Source: Rubrivivax sp. (GTDB taxonomy: Bacteria > Pseudomonadota > Gammaproteobacteria > Burkholderiales > Burkholderiaceae_C). From it: a stretch of DNA of 64,000 nucleotides. Both the position numbers and the translations under genes were made by a program. Positions 9,170 through 19,080 of the stretch are shown one piece after another; the stretch's first letter is position 1; each line of letters begins with the position of its first letter. The notes under the pieces were generated by a model. That model saw only the letters and a list, made by a program, of their open reading frames with translations, searched no databases and was not told the origin of the DNA. Location: NCBI GenBank assembly GCA_030680415.1, contig JAUXVE010000090.1, positions 1 through 64,000 on the forward strand, in the 5' to 3' direction.

Positions 9170-12100
9170 CCCTCGGCCAAGCCCGCTGGCACGTCATCGC
9201 CGAAAGCAATTTTGCGTGGGAGCGTGAGGCCCTCGACTGGCTGCGTGGCCACCTGCCTGACCGCGACCCGTGGCACGTCTGGACGAATTTCGAATTCATC
9301 GACGATGAAGGCAAGGTCAGCGAAGTCGACGCCCTCGTGCTGTCGCCCGCCGGTCTGTTCCTGGTCGAAATAAAGAGCAGGCCTGGCATCCTGACCGGTG
9401 ATGCACACAGCTGGACCTGGAACACCGACGGCCGCACCAACACCTACGACAACCCGCTGATCCTGGCCAACCGCAAAGCCAAGCGCCTGGCCAGCCTGCT
9501 GAAGCGGCAGCCTGCGATCGCCAAGGCGAAGATTCGGTTGCCCTTCGTCGAGCCCGCGATCTTTCTGTCGTCGAGCAGCCTCGCCTGCCGGCTCGAAGGC
9601 ATCGCGAAGAGCGCCACTTTCCAGCATGGTCGACCTGGCTCAGCAGACGACGACGGCATCGTCGGCGCATTGGCCAACGGCATTGCCAACCGGGGCGCAT
9701 CGACGGTCGACGCCCAGCAGGCCCGCGCCATTGCGCGCGGCCTCAACGAGGCCGGCATTCGCCCGTCCAACAAGCACCGCCAAGTTGGCGATTACAAGCT
9801 CGGCAAGCTGTTGGCCGAAGGTGAAGGCTTTCAGGATTGGGAAGCCCACCACGTCACCATTGAGACCGTGCACCGCCGCGTGCGCATCTACACCGTCGCC
9901 ACCACCTCCACCCCTGAAGCCCGCGCAACGCGCGTGCGCCAGGCACGACGCGAATTCGAGGTGCTCGAAGGCATCGACCATCCTGGCATCCTGAAGGTCA
10001 AAGACTACAAAGAGACCGAGCTGGGCCCGGCGCTCGTGTTCGACCACGACCCCAAGGCTGTGCGCCTGGATCACCTGCTGCGTGACCACGGCACGCGCCT
10101 CACCGTCACGCAGCGCCTGCAGCTCGTGCGCGACATTGCCGAGACCCTGAAGTACGCACACTCCAAGCGCCTGCACCACCGCGCGCTCGGCCCTCAGAGC
10201 ATCCTGGTTCAAGACATCGAGAGCAACCATCCGCAACTGCGGTTGATGAACTGGCAGACCGCTTCACGCAACGTCGGCGACTCGGCGTCGCCCGACACGG
10301 TGCATCGCACCACGGGCACGCGCCATGTCGAAGACTACGTGGAAGACCCGGGCCTGGTGTACCTCGCGCCCGAGACCACGCGTGCCGACCCCGCTCATGG
10401 CCCGAGCCTCGATGTGTTCTCGCTCGGCTGCATCGCGTACCACGTGTTCAGCGGCCAGCCGCCCGCAGAGTCGGTGCTCGACCTGACCGAGAAGCTGCGC
10501 ATCGGCCAAGGCCTCAGCTTGTCGGATGTGATGGACGGCTGCGGCGCACGGCAGCAAGAACTCGTTCACGTCGCCACTTGCCCCGAGGTGCTGGCCCGCT
10601 ACGACACCATTCGCGGCTTCCTCGACGAACTCGACGGCGTTGAAGACGAATTGACGACGCCCGACCCCGAAGCGACCGTTGACCCCAGCGTCGCCGGCAT
10701 CGGTGATCGCCTTGAAGGCGCGTTCACCGTCGTCAAACGCATGGGCAAAGGCTCGTCGAGCGATGCGCTGCTGGTGCGCGAGGATGGCAGCGAAGAGGAA
10801 CTCATCCTGAAGGTCGCGCTGGATGTAGCCCACAACGACCGCCTGGTCGCTGAAGGCGACGTGCTGGCCAAACTGCACCACCACAACATCGTTGCCCACC
10901 GCCGCACGCTCAGCGTGGCCGGCCGCACGGCGCTGCTGCTCAAGACGGCCGGCGACAAGACGCTGGCCGAGACGCTGAAGGATGTGCGCGAGCAAGGCCG
11001 CCTGTCGCTCGACATGCTGCAGCGCTTTGGCGAAGAACTCATCGAGGCGGTGAACCACCTCGAAGCCGAAGGCGTGGCGCACCGCGACATCAAGCCCGAA
11101 AACATCGGCATCACCAAGAACCGCACCGGCAAGTTGCAGCTCGTGCTGTTCGACTTCTCACTGTGCCGCACGCCCACCGACAACATCACCGCTGGCACGC
11201 ACCCCTATCTCGACCCGTTTCTGTCGTTGCGCAAGCCACCGCGCTGGGACCTGTACGCCGAGCGTTTTGCCGCCGCCGTCACTCTCTATGAAATGGCCGT
11301 CGGCCAGCCGCCCGTGTGGGGCGACGGGCAAACCTCGCCGGCCATGCTGGACGTGGAAGCGATCATCGAGAGCGATGTGTTCGACCCCGTCACTCGCGAA
11401 GGCTTCACCGCCTTCTTCCGCAAGGCGCTGAAGCGCGACTACAGCGAGCGCCACGACAACGCCGAAGACATGCTGCGCGCCTGGCGTGCCATCTTCGCGG
11501 CACGCCAGACGGTGCACCCGAGTGAAGGCGGTGGCGAGAGCGGCCTGGCCGCGAGTTTGCGAAATGCGGCGATGACCGCCACGCCGCTCACCACCATGGC
11601 CGAGCTGGGCTACAGCCTCGAAGCGCAAGACGTGCTCGAACGCATGGGCATCCATAACGCACGCGCGCTGCTGGCCGTCGATCGCATCACATTCCGCTAT
11701 CTGCGCGGGGTGGGCGACAAGATTCGCAAAGAGATTCGCCTCACCGCCAAGGAACTGGCCCGCCTGCGGCCCGACCTCACGCAAGGCCGCAGCACGGCGC
11801 ACGACGTGGACGAAGACGCTGGCGGCGCCGTCAGCGTCAATGAACTGGCAGCCCAACTGCTGCCCCGCCGCCCTGCCGGCGATGACCGCCCGGAAGAGGC
11901 CGCCCTTGCCCACTACCTCGGCCTGGACGATGCCGTGAAGGCCGGCACCTGGCCAACCGTGGGTGAAGCAACGCAGGCCAGCCAGGTGGACCGCAGCGTG
12001 CTAACCACCGCGCTCATCAAGGCCCGCGAGCGCTGGCTGCGGAACACCGCCTTCACCGAGCTGCGCCAGCAGCTCGAAACACTGCTGCGCAGCCAAGGAC

Positions 12101-13440
12101 AGGTGATGAGCGCGCAAGAGGCGGCCATGGCGCTGCTCTCGCTGCGCGGCTGCGCCGAACAAGACGACAGCGAGCGCGTGCGCCAGGCCAGCGCCGTGTT
12201 GCGCGCTGCGGTCGAGGCTGAATCGCACCTCGACCAACCGCGCTTCGAGGCCTTCGACCACGCGCCGGTGACGCTCATCGCCACCGCCGCCGCCTGGGCC
12301 GACTACGCACGACAGCTCGGCACCGCAGCCGACACCAGCGCGATGGCCGACCCCTTGCTGCCGCCGACTCGTGTGCTGGAGGCGCTGGAAGGCGTGACAC
12401 CTCCCGCCGCAGCGGGCGCGGTCATCGGCACTGGCGCTTCTGCCACCACGCCTGTCTCGTCCACCCGCTTGCTGCGGCTGGCCGCATCGGCGTCTCGAAA
12501 AGCGGCACTGTCCAGCCGGCAAGAAATCTATCCCCGCGGCATGCCCGCGCTGCAGGCGCTGAAGCAGTCGATCAACGCGCTCGTCGGCGCCACGCTTAGC
12601 CCTTCCGCACTGCAGACCCGCGTGCGAGGCCGCTACCCCGAGGCCACGCCACTGCCTGGCCGCCCCGAGTTGGACCGTCTGCTTGAAGAGGCCGGCGCTC
12701 CGCTGCATTGGGACCCCACCGCCGCTGACGGCGCGGGTGCCTACAGAGCTGCCACGCTGGGCAGCGCGGCGACCGCCGGCACCACGACACAGTTCTCGCG
12801 CCAGACCACGCTGCAAAGCACCGGCGCCGGGCCCGACGGCACGGTGGCCGATGCCGGTGCGGCGGAGGAGCGCTTGCAACGCAGCCTGCGGCAGGGAGGC
12901 TTGCTCGTAATCACTGTCGACCCGCGTATTGCGCGTCGCGCCGAAACAGAGCTGCTGCACCGCTTCCGTCAACCAACGCAAGCCATGCAAGGTCTGCAAC
13001 GGCTGAACTTCGACGCACTGCTGCTGAACGCACTGCGTGAGCAGGCAAGCACTGTGCCCGTGGGCTGGAATGTGGTGCTGCGAGCCGATGCAGCGGACCG
13101 AGGCGGCCGTGACTGGACCCACCTGATGCGGCTGGTGCAGCGCACCCTGCCGGCACTGCGCGCCGCGCTGCTGCAAAGCCCGGCGCCCCTGCTGTTGGTC
13201 AACGCAGGCCTGTTGGCGCGCTATGACCTCATGTCGCTGATCACCGAGATCGAGGCCGCTGCCGGCCGCCCTGCGCAGACGCCGAGTGTGTGGCTGCTGC
13301 TGCCCACGGCGCATCAGGGTCTGCCGGTCATCGACGGCGTGGCGGTGCCGCTGGTCAACAACATCAACAACACCCGCGCATTGGCACTGCCTCAGGCCTG
13401 GGTCGAGAACCAGCACCGCGCGGGCCTCATTCATGCCTAA
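9166..13440 (+). CDS. pglW: PglW-type BREX serine/threonine kinase: NERD domain, pseudokinase, active kinase
   Basis: A 1424-residue protein. It begins with a NERD (nuclease-related) domain (EVDALVLSPAGLFLVEIKSRPG near residues 52-75). A first kinase-like domain (about 205-480) has a degenerate catalytic loop (LHHRALGPQSI instead of HRDxKxxN). The second kinase domain (about 525-780) is intact: GKGSSSDALLV loop, ILKVA lysine, HRDIKPEN loop near residue 638, and DFS where DFG is usual. An HhH-like segment (ERMGIHNARALLAV) and a long C-terminal region follow. PglW is a hallmark of type 2 BREX and phosphorylates partners in the Pgl system. The start at 9166 is chosen for its ATGA overlap with the regulator. 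pglX follows after 62 bp. Confidence 0.92.
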   Translation: MTLGQARWHVIAESNFAWEREALDWLRGHLPDRDPWHVWTNFEFIDDEGKVSEVDALVLSPAGLFLVEIKSRPGILTGDAHSWTWNTDGRTNTYDNPLILANRKAKRLASLLKRQPAIAKAKIRLPFVEPAIFLSSSSLACRLEGIAKSATFQHGRPGSADDDGIVGALANGIANRGASTVDAQQARAIARGLNEAGIRPSNKHRQVGDYKLGKLLAEGEGFQDWEAHHVTIETVHRRVRIYTVATTSTPEARATRVRQARREFEVLEGIDHPGILKVKDYKETELGPALVFDHDPKAVRLDHLLRDHGTRLTVTQRLQLVRDIAETLKYAHSKRLHHRALGPQSILVQDIESNHPQLRLMNWQTASRNVGDSASPDTVHRTTGTRHVEDYVEDPGLVYLAPETTRADPAHGPSLDVFSLGCIAYHVFSGQPPAESVLDLTEKLRIGQGLSLSDVMDGCGARQQELVHVATCPEVLARYDTIRGFLDELDGVEDELTTPDPEATVDPSVAGIGDRLEGAFTVVKRMGKGSSSDALLVREDGSEEELILKVALDVAHNDRLVAEGDVLAKLHHHNIVAHRRTLSVAGRTALLLKTAGDKTLAETLKDVREQGRLSLDMLQRFGEELIEAVNHLEAEGVAHRDIKPENIGITKNRTGKLQLVLFDFSLCRTPTDNITAGTHPYLDPFLSLRKPPRWDLYAERFAAAVTLYEMAVGQPPVWGDGQTSPAMLDVEAIIESDVFDPVTREGFTAFFRKALKRDYSERHDNAEDMLRAWRAIFAARQTVHPSEGGGESGLAASLRNAAMTATPLTTMAELGYSLEAQDVLERMGIHNARALLAVDRITFRYLRGVGDKIRKEIRLTAKELARLRPDLTQGRSTAHDVDEDAGGAVSVNELAAQLLPRRPAGDDRPEEAALAHYLGLDDAVKAGTWPTVGEATQASQVDRSVLTTALIKARERWLRNTAFTELRQQLETLLRSQGQVMSAQEAAMALLSLRGCAEQDDSERVRQASAVLRAAVEAESHLDQPRFEAFDHAPVTLIATAAAWADYARQLGTAADTSAMADPLLPPTRVLEALEGVTPPAAAGAVIGTGASATTPVSSTRLLRLAASASRKAALSSRQEIYPRGMPALQALKQSINALVGATLSPSALQTRVRGRYPEATPLPGRPELDRLLEEAGAPLHWDPTAADGAGAYRAATLGSAATAGTTTQFSRQTTLQSTGAGPDGTVADAGAAEERLQRSLRQGGLLVITVDPRIARRAETELLHRFRQPTQAMQGLQRLNFDALLLNALREQASTVPVGWNVVLRADAADRGGRDWTHLMRLVQRTLPALRAALLQSPAPLLLVNAGLLARYDLMSLITEIEAAAGRPAQTPSVWLLLPTAHQGLPVIDGVAVPLVNNINNTRALALPQAWVENQHRAGLIHA

Positions 13441-13502
13441 GCGCTTGATCGGCCGCGCCGAGGTCTGAGCCCACAGAACAAGACCCCAGGGACAAACAAC
13501 AC

Positions 13503-16500
13503 GTGATCAACGCCCCCCAACTACTGGCTGACCTCACCCGCCGGCTCGAGCGCCTGGAAGACGACCTGCGCCAGCGCCACTTGACAGCCCCCGAGCAGCC
13601 CGACCTGGACGCCAGCCTGCGGGCCGAATGGCAGGCCGCCCGCGACGCTGACCGCTGCGCCGAAACTTATCTGACCTGGGCCGAACAGGTCATCACCCAG
13701 GCCGGCGTGCACTGGCTGCTGAGTTGCGTGTTCCTGCGCTTCATCGAAGACAACCAACTGGTCGACCGCCCCTGGCTGGGTGGCACGCCCGAGTCTGGCC
13801 CCCACGGCAACCGTTTGGCCTTGGCCCGCGACCGGCACGAGGCCTACTTCCAGGCCCATCCGCTGCAAAGCGACCGCGACTATCTGCTGGCCGCCTTCCG
13901 CGAAGCCGGTGCCCTGCCCGGTCTGCGCACCTTCTTCGACGAAGCCCACAACCCGGTCTTCCGCCTCGGCATCAGCGGTGACGCCGCGATGGCGCTGCGC
14001 CAGTTCTGGCAGCAGATCGACTTGAGCACCGGCGCCCTGACGCACGACTTCACCGACCCGACCTGGAACACCCGCTTCCTGGGCGACCTGTATCAAGACC
14101 TGAGCGAAGCCACACGCAAGCGCTACGCCCTGCTGCAGACACCCGAGTTCGTCGAAGAGTTCATCCTCGACCGCACGCTCACGCCCGCCATCCATTCGTT
14201 CGGTTTCCGCGAGGTGCGGATGATCGACCCCACCTGCGGCTCGGGCCATTTTCTGCTGGGTGGCTTTCATCGGCTGGTGGCCGAGTGGCAACGGCATGAA
14301 CCCCGCCGCAACCCGGTGGATATTGCGCAGAAGGCGCTGGACGCGGTGGCCGGCGTGGACCTGAACCCTTTCGCGATTGCCATCTCGCGCTTCCGGCTGT
14401 TCGTGGCGGCCTTGCAGGTGTCGGGCACGCGGCGGTTGTCTGAGGCGCACAACTTCCGCGTCTCGGTGGCCATCGGCGACAGCCTGCTGCATGGCACACG
14501 CTTTGGTTTGACCGAAACCCAGTCGCTGTTCGACACCGCAGCAAGCCACGCCGACACCGGCCTGGCCCACGCCTACGCCAGCGAAGACCTGGCCGAGGTG
14601 CAGCGCATCCTGGGCCGCCAATACCATGCTGTGGTCGGCAACCCGCCCTACATCGTGGTGAAGGACGCGGCGCTTAACGCGGCCTATCGGTTGAAGTACG
14701 CCAGCTGCCACATGAAGTATTCGCTGGGCGCCCCGTTCACCGAACGCTTCTTCGAGTTGGCAGTGCAGCCTGCCGATGGCCGCAGCGCCGGCTACGTGGG
14801 CCTGATCACGGCCAACTCGTTCATGAAGCGCGAGTTCGGCAGCAAGCTGATCGAGCAGGTCCTTCCCCGGCTGGATCTCACGCATGTGGTGGACACCTCG
14901 GGCGCCTACATCCCGGGCCACGGCACGCCCACGGTCATCTTGTTCGGCCGGCATCGGGCGCCAATGGATGTCGGTGTTCGCACGGTCATGGGCATCAAGG
15001 GCGAACCCAGCACGCCGGACGACCCGGCGCGGGGGCTGGTGTGGAGCGCGATCGTCGGCCAGATCGACCAGCCGGGCAGCGAGAGCGATTTCGTCAGCGT
15101 GGCCGATACACCGAGGGCGACGTTCGGCAAGCATCCGTGGAGTATTGGGGGTGGCGGCGCGGCAGACCTGAAGGAGCAGATTGAAGCCGACCAACCTGCG
15201 CTTTCGTCGTTCACGGATGAGTTGGGTATCGCATCGGTGAACGGAGAGGACGATGTGTTCGTCCTGGTCAATGGCGCGAATGCACGCCGACGAGGCATTG
15301 AATTCACAAGGGCGCTGGTGACGGGTGACTTGGTGCGTGACTGGACAGCCGACACCACACCTGCGGTCTGGCTGTACGACGACTCTCTTGCGCTCGTGCC
15401 TATCGCCGACTTGCCTCGCACCGGCCGCTATTTCTGGTCTGCTCGCACGTTCTTGTCAAAGCGAAAGCGTTTCGGTACGCCCATGCTGGAACGCGGCCTG
15501 ACCTGGTACGAATATCAGGAACTCTATGTGAGCAAGCTGAGGACGCCGCTGACGATCACATTCGCCGAAATCGCCACCCACAACCACTTCGTCCTCGACC
15601 GCGGCGGCAAGGTCTTCAAGCAGACCGCACCCGTGATCAAGCTACCCGCGGGCAGTAGCGAAGACAAACACCTGGGGCTGCTCGGGCTGCTGAACTCGTC
15701 GACGGCGTGCTTCTGGCTGAAGCAGGTTTGCTTTCCGAAGGGTGGCGACCACGTCGGCAACGAGGGCGCACGGGTGCGCAAGACCTTGTGGGACGAGCGA
15801 TTTGCCTTTAACGCCACCAATGTGGCCGAGTTCCCACTGTGCACCGGCCGCCCCCTGGACATCGCCACCCGCCTTGACGTTCAGGCACGCCAGTTGAGCG
15901 ATCTGCAGCCTGCAGCCCTGCTGACCCGGGACACGCCGCCGACGCGCGCCAGCCTCAATGCCGCACGAGACCAGGCAGCCGAGCTGCAGCGCCTGATGAT
16001 CGCCCGCCAGGAAGATCTGGACTGGCGTTGTTATCGGCTCTACCAGCTGATGCCTGCAGGGGTGAGCGCGGCCGAGGTTGAATTCCGTGCACCGGTCGAA
16101 GTGGCGCTGGGCGAACGCGCTTTCGAGATCGTCCTGGCTCGCCGCATCGCCGCCGGCTCCGAGCAGACCACCTGGTTCGAGCGCCATGGCTCCAAGCCCA
16201 TCACCGACATCCCGGCGCATTGGCCCGAGGCTTACCGCCAGGTGGTCGCCCGCCGCATCGAGCTGATCGAGCGCGACAAGACCATCGGCCTCATCGAGCG
16301 GCCCGAGTTCAAACGCCGCTGGAATTCCCCGAAGTGGGAAGACCTGGAACAAGCCGCACTGCGCGACTGGTTGTTGGCCCGTCTCGAAGCCCCGGCGCTC
16401 TGGCCGGCGTCAGCCGACCAGCCGCCCCAAATCACGTCTGCCGCCCGACTGGCCGACGCCGTGCAGCGCGATGCCGACTTCATGCAGGTGGCTGCGCTCT

Positions 16501-17279
16501 ACGCAGGCCATGCCGACTTCGGCCTGCACCAGCTTGTGGCCGAGTTGGTGGCTTCCGAGTCCGTTCCCTTGCTGCCTGTGCTGCGCTACACCGACACCGG
16601 CCTGCGAAAGCGTGAGCAGTGGGAAACAACCTGGGCCATGCAGCGGGCTGAGGACCGGATCGATGCGTCGGTGGCAGCTGTTGCGCCGGGCTGGCGAGAA
16701 GAGCTGCAGGCCCGTGCCGCACAACGGTTTGGCAGCGCCACACACGCCGACGCACCGGCCTGGGTGGAACAACAGTTGGCCCAGGAGATCGCCCGCCAGC
16801 AGGCCGAGCGCAAGCAGAACGAAGTCGGCAAGATTCCGGTGCCACCCAAGTACCAGAGCAAGGACTTCCTGAAGACCGACTTCTGGCGCCTGCGCGGCGG
16901 CCTGGACGTGCCGAAGGAACGCTGGGTCAGCTACCCCGGCTGCGAACGCGGCGCCGATGGCAGCTTGGCCCTGGCCTGGGCCGGCTGGAACCATCTGCAG
17001 CAGGCCACTGCCCTGGCCGGCTACTACGTGGAGATGAAGGACACCGAAGGCTGGGAGCCGGCGCGCCTGCAACCCTTGCTGGCCGGCCTGTTGGAACTGG
17101 TGCCTTGGCTGGAGCAGTGGCACAACGAGTTGGACCCGGTCTTCGGCGAGCGCATGGGCACGTACTACCGGGGCTTCGTGTCCGAGGAGGCGCGCGCGCT
17201 GGGATTCACGCTCGACGACCTGCGGGCTTGGAAGCCTGCGGTGACAACAACAAAGCGTGGAAGGAGGAAAGCAGCATGA
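13503..17279 (+). CDS. pglX: PglX BREX-2 adenine-specific DNA methyltransferase
   Basis: A 1258-residue class I methyltransferase from a GTG start with AGGGAC about 10 bases upstream. The SAM-binding motif DPTCGSGHFLLGG is near residue 242 and the catalytic NPPY (VVGNPPYIVV) near residue 380, typical of N6-adenine methyltransferases fused to a large target-recognition region. In BREX it methylates one strand of a non-palindromic site to mark self DNA and is also needed for exclusion. The stop overlaps the next gene by ATGA, tying the accessory cassette to the core operon. Confidence 0.93.
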   Translation: MINAPQLLADLTRRLERLEDDLRQRHLTAPEQPDLDASLRAEWQAARDADRCAETYLTWAEQVITQAGVHWLLSCVFLRFIEDNQLVDRPWLGGTPESGPHGNRLALARDRHEAYFQAHPLQSDRDYLLAAFREAGALPGLRTFFDEAHNPVFRLGISGDAAMALRQFWQQIDLSTGALTHDFTDPTWNTRFLGDLYQDLSEATRKRYALLQTPEFVEEFILDRTLTPAIHSFGFREVRMIDPTCGSGHFLLGGFHRLVAEWQRHEPRRNPVDIAQKALDAVAGVDLNPFAIAISRFRLFVAALQVSGTRRLSEAHNFRVSVAIGDSLLHGTRFGLTETQSLFDTAASHADTGLAHAYASEDLAEVQRILGRQYHAVVGNPPYIVVKDAALNAAYRLKYASCHMKYSLGAPFTERFFELAVQPADGRSAGYVGLITANSFMKREFGSKLIEQVLPRLDLTHVVDTSGAYIPGHGTPTVILFGRHRAPMDVGVRTVMGIKGEPSTPDDPARGLVWSAIVGQIDQPGSESDFVSVADTPRATFGKHPWSIGGGGAADLKEQIEADQPALSSFTDELGIASVNGEDDVFVLVNGANARRRGIEFTRALVTGDLVRDWTADTTPAVWLYDDSLALVPIADLPRTGRYFWSARTFLSKRKRFGTPMLERGLTWYEYQELYVSKLRTPLTITFAEIATHNHFVLDRGGKVFKQTAPVIKLPAGSSEDKHLGLLGLLNSSTACFWLKQVCFPKGGDHVGNEGARVRKTLWDERFAFNATNVAEFPLCTGRPLDIATRLDVQARQLSDLQPAALLTRDTPPTRASLNAARDQAAELQRLMIARQEDLDWRCYRLYQLMPAGVSAAEVEFRAPVEVALGERAFEIVLARRIAAGSEQTTWFERHGSKPITDIPAHWPEAYRQVVARRIELIERDKTIGLIERPEFKRRWNSPKWEDLEQAALRDWLLARLEAPALWPASADQPPQITSAARLADAVQRDADFMQVAALYAGHADFGLHQLVAELVASESVPLLPVLRYTDTGLRKREQWETTWAMQRAEDRIDASVAAVAPGWREELQARAAQRFGSATHADAPAWVEQQLAQEIARQQAERKQNEVGKIPVPPKYQSKDFLKTDFWRLRGGLDVPKERWVSYPGCERGADGSLALAWAGWNHLQQATALAGYYVEMKDTEGWEPARLQPLLAGLLELVPWLEQWHNELDPVFGERMGTYYRGFVSEEARALGFTLDDLRAWKPAVTTTKRGRRKAA

Positions 17280-17740
17280 GCGCAGCAGGGCCGGTTCTGG
17301 TCAGCTACTTCGAGTCGGCGCGCCGGCACTTTCATGATGCGGGCGTATTGCTAGGTGGCAGCCGGCCGGCGAATGCGGGCCAGTTGTTTGGGATCGCCGC
17401 AGAGTGCGGTATCAAGGCCATCCTGGTAGCCAGCCAAGTACCCGTCGACACAGATGGGTCGCTTGACCGTCCGCCTGGAGTAAAGGGGAAGGGATTCAAG
17501 GAGCACTGGCCCCAGCTGGGACAGGTGCTGAGAGATCTCGCGGCGGCCATCCCTGACGGGCGGACTGCAACGACCTATCTGTCCCTGATCCCTAACCTGA
17601 CGCACTTTTCTGACTGGCTGATTGAACATAGATACTGGCGTGATGGGGCCTTGCCACTGACCTCGGTTGCGCGCTGGCAGGCAGCAGCGACAGAGGTCAT
17701 GGCCGCGTTGGACCAAGCGAAAGAAGATGGGAGGCTGTGA
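17276..17740 (+). CDS. HEPN-like protein, first gene of the cassette inserted after pglX
   Basis: A 154-residue protein. Its N-terminal helices (YFESARRHFHDAG...PANAGQLFGIAAECGIKAIL) match the HEPN-type pattern in which a helix of the form A.xLxGxAxECxxKAL follows a helix of a small-molecule or RNA-binding fold. I cannot point to a clear RxxxxH ribonuclease motif, so RNase activity is open. The ATG at 17276 overlaps the pglX stop, and its own stop is immersed in the next start. HEPN proteins in defence loci often act as RNases or as partners of nucleotidyl-modifying enzymes, and a Fic protein lies three genes on. Codon use and GC from here to about 20.5 kb look lower than in pglW/pglX. Function not established. 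Confidence 0.6.
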   Translation: MSAAGPVLVSYFESARRHFHDAGVLLGGSRPANAGQLFGIAAECGIKAILVASQVPVDTDGSLDRPPGVKGKGFKEHWPQLGQVLRDLAAAIPDGRTATTYLSLIPNLTHFSDWLIEHRYWRDGALPLTSVARWQAAATEVMAALDQAKEDGRL

Positions 17741-19080
17741 TGACGACAATTCGATTTCATGACGCGTTGAGGCTAGCCGCGCAGGCCTTGCAGGGTCTGC
17801 AATTGCCTGCTGAGCCTGGCATACGCTTGGTGCGCGACTTGTATGGAAGATTGCGCTTCGCCGTCAATTGCGTCGCCGCAGACTTTCCCGTACCGGCAAG
17901 TGAAGCACTGCAAGCCGCGCAGGCCGCACTGGGTCCTTATGCCACCAGCACCGAGCTGCTGTTCCGCGACAGCTTCTCCAATCCCGACAAGTTCTTCGAA
18001 CAGCCGAATTGGCTTCGCACCACAGTGGCAATGGGCAGCGATGAAGATGGTGAGCCACTGCCGGCAGCGGAGGTCTTGCTGTTGGATCGCATGGTCACTG
18101 GTCAGGACTGGCTGCAACCCGCGCACGCCACTGGCAAGCATCCGCATCGACTTGTGTTCTATGGCCTCAAGGGGGGTGTCGGCAGATCGACCGCGCTGTG
18201 CATGGTGGCTTGGGGCCTGGCCCGCCAAGGCAAGCGGATCTTGTTGGTGGACTTCGATTTGGAATCGCCGGGTCTGTCTGGCTTGATCCTCCCTGCAGAG
18301 CGGGCGGCGGAGTTCGGCGTGACAGACTGGCTGGTTGAGGATGGCGTAGGCCAGAGCGAAACCGTGCTGGAGAGCATGGTGTCAGCAAGCCCCTTGGGTG
18401 AGACCACGCAAGGAGCTGTGCGTGTGGCGGCTGCGATGGGGCAGAAGGAAGGCGACTACCTGGCCAAGCTGGCTCGTGCGTATGCCGACATTCCGTCCGA
18501 GCACGGCCCTCAACGATTGGGTGAGCGGCTGCGTCGAATGGTACTGGCGCTGGAGCATCGCGAACAGCCCGACGTCGTCTTGATCGACAGCCGCGCGGGT
18601 CTACATGATCTTGCCGCAGCAGCCATTACCGGGTTGGCAGATACCGCACTGCTTTTCGCCACCGACGGCGAGCAGACATGGCAAGGCTACCGGCAATTGT
18701 TCACACACTGGCAACGGCGACCGACGGTCGTGCGCGAAGTCCGTGAGCGCCTGGCCATTGTGCGAGCGCTGACGCCGAAGAGCGACCGTGAGACCGGCGT
18801 GAAGCGATTTCAGCGTAAAGCCTATGAACTGTTTGCAGAGACGCTGTACGACAGCATTCCGCAAGGCACGGAAGGAGCGGAGACCGACTACTTCCACCCC
18901 ATCGAGGCGGATCAGGCAGCGCCGCACTTTCCGATCCTGGTGGACTGGGACGAACGTTTCCAGGAGTTCAACCCAAGCCTTAGAGCGGAGCAAGGTGGCG
19001 TAACCGATGCACAAGTAGACGCGACATTTGGGGCGTTGATTCAGTGGGTGACGCAGCGCATCCAGGACGAGCAGCTATGA
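17740..19080 (+). CDS. ParA/MinD-like ATPase with variant KGGVGR Walker A
   Basis: A 446-residue protein. About 140 N-terminal residues of unknown fold precede a SIMIBI ATPase domain: YGLKGGVGRSTALCM (residues 144-151 are KGGVGRST), then RILLVDFDLESPGLS and VVLIDSRAGLHD. In canonical ParA/MinD the motif is KGGxGKST; here the second lysine is arginine while the signature first lysine is kept. I recall that a KGGVGR-variant ATPase family is recognised, so this may be characteristic and not a lesion. The ATG at 17740 is preferred over GTG 17737 because it sits 5 bp from GGGAGG. It overlaps both neighbours, so expression is coupled. Role in defence unknown. Confidence 0.75.
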   Translation: MTTIRFHDALRLAAQALQGLQLPAEPGIRLVRDLYGRLRFAVNCVAADFPVPASEALQAAQAALGPYATSTELLFRDSFSNPDKFFEQPNWLRTTVAMGSDEDGEPLPAAEVLLLDRMVTGQDWLQPAHATGKHPHRLVFYGLKGGVGRSTALCMVAWGLARQGKRILLVDFDLESPGLSGLILPAERAAEFGVTDWLVEDGVGQSETVLESMVSASPLGETTQGAVRVAAAMGQKEGDYLAKLARAYADIPSEHGPQRLGERLRRMVLALEHREQPDVVLIDSRAGLHDLAAAAITGLADTALLFATDGEQTWQGYRQLFTHWQRRPTVVREVRERLAIVRALTPKSDRETGVKRFQRKAYELFAETLYDSIPQGTEGAETDYFHPIEADQAAPHFPILVDWDERFQEFNPSLRAEQGGVTDAQVDATFGALIQWVTQRIQDEQL

